NCBI RefSeq assembly: GCF_008831285.2
Contig: NW_022204507.1
Span: 5,786,174-5,850,173, forward strand
Direction: 5' to 3'
Length of the DNA stretch: 64,000 bases
Origin: Nymphaea colorata
Taxonomy: Eukaryota > Streptophyta > Magnoliopsida > Nymphaeales > Nymphaeaceae
In this document: one piece after another, positions 59,330 to 64,000 of the stretch
Position numbering within the stretch: the first letter of the stretch is position 1
Layout of the letters: each line of letters begins with the position of its first letter
Position numbers and translations under genes: made by a program
The notes under the pieces: model-generated
Databases searched by the model: none
The model's input: only the letters and a program-made list of their open reading frames with translations
What the model was told of the DNA's origin: nothing

Positions 59330-60680
59330 AACATAGTTGTAAATGTGCTTATCACATTTGTAAATGCAGCAATCATATAAACACACTTATTGCATTTGTA
59401 AACGCAGCAATCATATAAACACGCTTATCACATTTGTCTTTGTTTACTTATCATCTTTAAATAGACATGCTGTTATCTCATTCTCTCATAACTGTTTCGA
59501 GCCGTCGTCATTATCACAATCTATCATTATTGTACATTCATTGCCTCATTGTTTCATTACGTTAATTTGTCACATTCTTTGTGTCTGTATACATCTTGCA
59601 TTCCAGTGTTATCTCATTCACATGGCTCTTCCTTTCATGTGCATGTGAGATAACCAATCGTATGACAAATCCTGCAGACGTGCTGTTATCTCATTCTCTC
59701 ATATTCATTTAGGCCCTTCTTGTTGTTATCACATTAATTTGTCTCATCAATAACTTATCACCTTCCATTGTTATCTCATTCATGTTGTGTACTTTTGCAG
59801 TCCATACAATGTCGAAGTATTTGTGAATATAATCCAAATTGTTTCCATGATGCCACATTTAATGCACCCACATGTGACAATACATACCGCAATGGTATGT
59901 TTCCATTTTTTATGTCATTGAGATAGAGCGGAGGGAGGAATGTTGTTCAGACATTGTGTGTTGTGTGTTATTGACTGCGTTCATTTAATGCTGCTGCAAT
60001 AATTGACAGCTTCATTAAAAGCAGCCGAATGGGTGTTAAAAACAAAAGCCGATAGTACATATCGCATGTTTTTCCCTCAATGGTAGACTCGTCATTATCG
60101 TGTTCTTTAGGCAATGGCTTTGTTATCTCATTCTTTCGTATCCGTTCAGACCGTTCCTTTTGTTATCACATTTTTTCGTTAATCTATACTTGTTGTTATC
60201 TTATTGTTTTGTTATGTCAATTTATTTGAATTTTTGGTGTCCATAAACATTTCGCATACCATTGTTATCTCATTTGCATTGGCCCTTCTTGTCGTATGTG
60301 TGTGAGATAAGCAATCATAAAATGAATCCTATAGTTGCGTTATAGAATTAATTTGTCTCTGTTTACTTATCATCTTTAGGCAGACACATTATTATCTCAT
60401 TCTCACATATTCATTCAAGACCTTTCTGTCGTTGTCATGTTCTCTCGTTAGTGTAGACTTGCTGTTATCTCATTGTTTCGTTACATTAATTTATTTGCAC
60501 GACCCTTTATGTCATTGTATAATTCTTCTTTGTTCTTTTATGTTCTTGTTGGCAGACGCATTGTTATCTTATTCTCTTGTATCCATTCTTGCACCAGGTT
60601 TGTGTGTAGTTATTGCATTATTGTGTCTCTGTTTCAAAAGCTGTTACAAAATCATTTAATGTATGATACATTGAGAGCGC
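59330..60680. repeat. TTATCTCA-rich repeat mosaic
   Basis: Repeated modules: GTTATCTCATTCTCTC (about 59,470, 59,690, 60,125, 60,390), TTTAGGCAGAC-type links, GTTATCACATTAATTTGTC and GACAAATCCTGCAGAC-type half units of the 54-kb array. The third ~265-bp direct repeat (59,815-60,085) is inside. No gene seen. Confidence 0.7.
59815..60085 (+). repeat. ~290-bp dispersed direct repeat, copy 3
   Basis: Same ordered blocks as 56,950-57,240. Confidence 0.7.
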
Positions 60681-60940
60681 TGACTACTGTTGTGACTAAC
60701 GAATTGATCCATTCAGCACTGTAACAATTACACATAATTAATTATCAAAATGTGCTTAAAGTTCAAACATATGTAATATGTATAATATAATAAACTTACT
60801 AGGAGTTTCATAAAACGACTGCGATCATATACATCTTGCATACATGTGGACTGCATGCAGGTCTCAACTGCACCATTTGTATACGAAATATAATCAACTT
60901 ATTGAGGATGATTTTCTTGATTGATTTTCCTAATCCTACC

Positions 60941-63070
60941 TCATTTCTCCAGTGCGCTTTTTGTCCTATGCAAACTCCTATCTGGTTTCCTTTTAAAAGT
61001 AGTGACCGCTAGACTAGTGCCCTTACATTTGACAATCTTCACCCCTCCATTATCGAATACCATATTAGCAAAACCATGGCACTTCTTCTTCGAGGGGTCT
61101 AGGGTGATGGGACCTCCAGCTTCTGGCTGACTTTTCATTATCACTATGGTATCACAACATAGATTTGAAACGTTCCCCATATCTATGTTTGCCAACTGCA
61201 TCATGTATTCATAAGTCTGGTTGTTTCTTGCTACCAGGTCTGCAACATACGTTAGTATCCTGCATAGATGCTGGTAACGGGACAGGCTACAGGACTGTTG
61301 ACCATCCACACGAAGGAATTTCGTAAGAAATTTCATTAAGTCAATCTTTACATTTTTTGTCTATCTACGTAGAATGTATCTCTCTGGCAATTCCCAAATG
61401 TTCTCTCGATCGAGAGTCTTTAGAGTATGGCAACTAGATTGTTGTTCATGTAATTCTATGTCACAGTTAGTCGCTTGAATGGTTCTTCCTTAAACAACTC
61501 AAAGGCAAATTTAGTGTGTACAGCATTGCAACTTGCTCAAGGATGTTCATACCCAATCATTGAGGGCAACAAACAAATGCTTTGATGTCATCTTCAAGCT
61601 CATGGTCTCTAAGACCATCCAAAAAAAATATTATAGTGTTCCTTGAAACGACATATTTGTAAGCAAGAGTACAATCTCTTTTTCAATGCAAGTGCATGCT
61701 CTCTACTCTCTGTGTGCTAATCTGCCTACACAAAAGTATTGTCTTTCATATGCCAACGTCCACTTTTCTTTGTCCTTATACAATTTTTGAAGCCATGTAT
61801 TTTTTTGTAGGTTATGTGCATCAATAATTTCTGTCCACATACATTCAAACATCTCACCATCTTTGCACTTAAGGACACAATTTACAAAACACTCCTTAAA
61901 ACCAGTTTTTTGTTTCTTTATATGCCCTATATTCTTCGCCGTGCTTTGGAATATATGCCACAAACACAAATGATGGTGGGCTTCTGGCCATACGAGGGAC
62001 ACTACAGCTGCTATTGCACTGTCACCATCCGTCAGTACAACTTTGGGGTGGTTCGCATTCATGGCCTCAATAAATACTTTGAAAAGCACTCAAATGTCTC
62101 AGTAGTCTGATCAAAGCAGAATGCACAGCCAAAAATGCAACTACTACAGTGATGGTTCACCCCCACAAACTGAGCAAACTGCCACCCATAGGTTTTGACC
62201 TTCATTGTTGTGTCAAAAATAAGTACATCGCTGAAGCATCCATAATCTAACCTAGATCTCAAATCTGCCCAAAAGATATTTTTATCCTAACCATCCTCAT
62301 ACATCTCAATGGTGTTGTAGAAACCGGTGTCTTTGCTTAAACTTTTCTGAATGGACTCGAACAATGCCATAATTTTTCCTTCTTTAATCGATTTTGTCCT
62401 CTTCCTCCTCAGGTGGATTCTATGATCCATATGTTTGAATGGAACATTCTCACAACCATCTTCTACTTTGACAAAAAAGTCATATGCCTTGGTGGTATAC
62501 CTACACTATCAACCAGCTCGCTTATTTTGGCATGCGACGATGACATTTCCTAATGCAACCTCAACATATGGCTTATGCGAGAAGGAGCCAATGGATGGTT
62601 GTGAGTACAATATTTTTCATTCAGATGCCTTCCCAACTCCAAATTGGCAGCACAACCACACCTTGTATCAATCTTGTGGTTGGTTAAACATGTTACTGAT
62701 CTCTTCCATCTTTGTTTCGGACAGACATATGACTTTTGCACGACCATGCCCTGTGCATTTCTCTCTATCCTACCCTTCCTTGCACTGAACTCATGATGAA
62801 GAGCATAAGAATTACAAAAACTGTTGTTGCATCCTCCATATCGAACTCCATTACTACAGTAGGAGCATGTTGTTCAGGATCTTTTATCTCAAACTCCATT
62901 CCTGCAATAGGAAAATCCAATCCTAGAGTAGGACCACGTTCTTCCGTATCATCAGTCTCAAACTCTATTTCTACAGAAGGAGCATGTTCTTTGGGATACT
63001 TCATTTCCATGCAGAAGGACTCAATCTCTTGTTCATCGCCATCCGGTGATGTAGATATTTCATACACTGT
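60941..63070 (-). pseudogene. FAR1/FHY3-type (Mutator-transposase-derived) gene, nearly full length, interrupted
   Basis: Minus-strand order: an acidic N-terminal region (63,067-62,765), the FAR1 DNA-binding region (KSYVCPKQRWK, TRCGCAANLELG, YCTHNHPLAPSRI at 62,740-62,560), a linker ending NIFWADLRSRLDYGCF, then the MULE transposase core (DVLIFDTTMKVKTYGWQFA, VVLTDGDSAIAAVVSLVWPE, HHHLCLWHIFQSTAKNIG). After TKFAFELFKEEPFK comes RYILRR-stop-TKN and a C-terminal tail to 60,941. Lesions seen: TAG at 62,287-62,289 (before DKNIFWAD), a one-base loss near 62,087 (in TFE-LFKVF), TAG at 61,361-61,363 where family members have Trp, and poor SWIM-finger conservation. FAR1/FRS proteins are transcription factors domesticated from MULE transposases. 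This copy could be a dead FRS gene or a dead transposase. Confidence 0.85.
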
Positions 63071-63114
63071 GCCATCTACAATACATAGAGTCGATAGAAA
63101 GTAAATAACATTTT

Positions 63115-64000
63115 AACATTATCTCTTTATCTCATTATCATTCCTACCCTTTGTGGTGAACTCGTTGTTATCTCATTACTTCGTAACCATTCCTTTCGTT
63201 ACATGTGCATTATCTAGTCTCCGTCTACTTTTCACCTACTTTGTACACATGCCATTCTATTGATCAATCACAAGATGAATAGTTACAAAATATAATGAAA
63301 TAAACTGGGATGCATAATATATTCTCTGATGTCGTTATCTTGCACATTCATTAGGCCATGATTTCATTATCTTAAGCAAACTATCTCAAAGCCATTACAT
63401 CGTAACATTATCCACAACATGAACTCGGTTGCACTCATTATTTTGTCTGGAACATTATGTATCACATGAACTGGGATGCACTTTTTACCTGTTGCATTGA
63501 CATTTTTTTTATTTTTGAGCTCTGCCATCACCTTCGCCTTCAATACCTCATGAACTGTTCCTACAATTTTTTTGAATATCCAACAGTGAAAAAGAAGCCC
63601 TGCAGAAGCCATTGCCTTTGTCATTTTAACATTCACAAACAAAAAACTACAATGAAGCCGTTGTAAACTCACTGTCCTTTCCTTTTGTTTTTATTCCATC
63701 CATTTGTGCTTTAAGGCCAAGCTTTCTTCACCAGCAACCTCCTCTCTCATTTCTTCCTCCAGCGGGGACCCCTCTCTCTTATTTTTCTTCTTCCTGACCA
63801 TCTTCCTTCCTTTGTGTGAAAGAATGCATGTGGCGTGAACGTTGAGTACGTATATGCTATGTCCGTGCAATGCAAGGGCGTTCATGTAAATATGCACAGT
63901 ACATTTTTTGGCAGAAAAGTCATTTGTGGATACATATACGTAGTACGGACTACCCTATAAGGACATTTAATTAAGTATGGACATATATATTTTCATTCAC
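63115..64000. other. No firm gene; TTATCTCA motifs at the start
   Basis: 63,115-63,190 carries TTATCTC words in the same orientation as those left of the FAR1-type gene. Further right only short frames, including a Lys/Glu-rich minus frame at 63,691-63,897 (MVRKKKNKREG) that might be upstream sequence of the FAR1-type locus. Confidence 0.45.

Overview
This is a repeat-dominated stretch of a flowering-plant nuclear genome. It holds Ty1/copia, Ty3/gypsy (chromodomain), CACTA and Mutator-type remnants, plant-specific gene fragments (LysM receptor kinase, NAC, Root_cap, FAR1/FHY3, plant mobile domain), TA/GA microsatellites and two 100-N scaffold gaps (398-497 and 47,684-47,783). I could not name the species. 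No intact, well-known housekeeping gene is visible. Most identifiable coding sequence is broken by frameshifts or stops.

Layout. 1-8.2 kb: a copia element on the minus strand (gag/protease at 7.3-8.2 kb, integrase and RT at 0.5-1.6 kb) appears split by a complete but decayed plus-strand copia element (1,876-6,678). 8.2-10.65 kb: non-coding, with a long TA microsatellite. 10.65-11.37 kb: a candidate three-exon minus-strand gene for a 133-residue, probably membrane protein that I do not recognise. 11.17-30.61 kb: an eight-copy, ~1.05-kb tandem array. Each unit carries what looks like that gene's upstream region, 5' leader, first exon and first intron. An 11.2-kb Tekay-like chromovirus sits inside unit 6 (16,859-28,071) with ~3.2-kb LTRs and a perfect 5-bp target duplication, so it arrived after the array formed. 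30.6-35.8 kb: a 177-bp tandem duplication, then non-coding DNA with a diverged duplicated block.

35.8-43.6 kb: a MITE-like repeat (also at 1-397), a copia RT remnant, a decayed CACTA TNP2-type transposase, and, in the same orientation, fragments of three unrelated host genes (LysM receptor-kinase C-terminal exon, NAC domain, Root_cap domain). CACTA-type subterminal repeats lie among them. This looks like transposon-mediated gene-fragment capture. 43.6-47.7 kb: a third decayed copia element on the minus strand, cut by the second gap.

49.3-63.5 kb: a zone rich in the word TTATCTCA/TGAGATAA. It contains a long-terminal-inverted-repeat element (49.3-51.9 kb) with cargo between its arms, a plant-mobile-domain pseudogene, a ~260-bp tandem array, a 183-bp tandem array, a Ulp1/C48 protease fragment, and a nearly full-length but interrupted FAR1/FHY3-type (Mutator-derived) gene on the minus strand. 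Mobile domain, Ulp1 and a Mutator-type transposase together are components known from protease-carrying MULEs, so the zone may be one or more exploded MULEs.

Most notable for follow-up: the amplified promoter/first-exon array, where all eight copies of the putative first exon are exactly 88 nt long with a GT donor.
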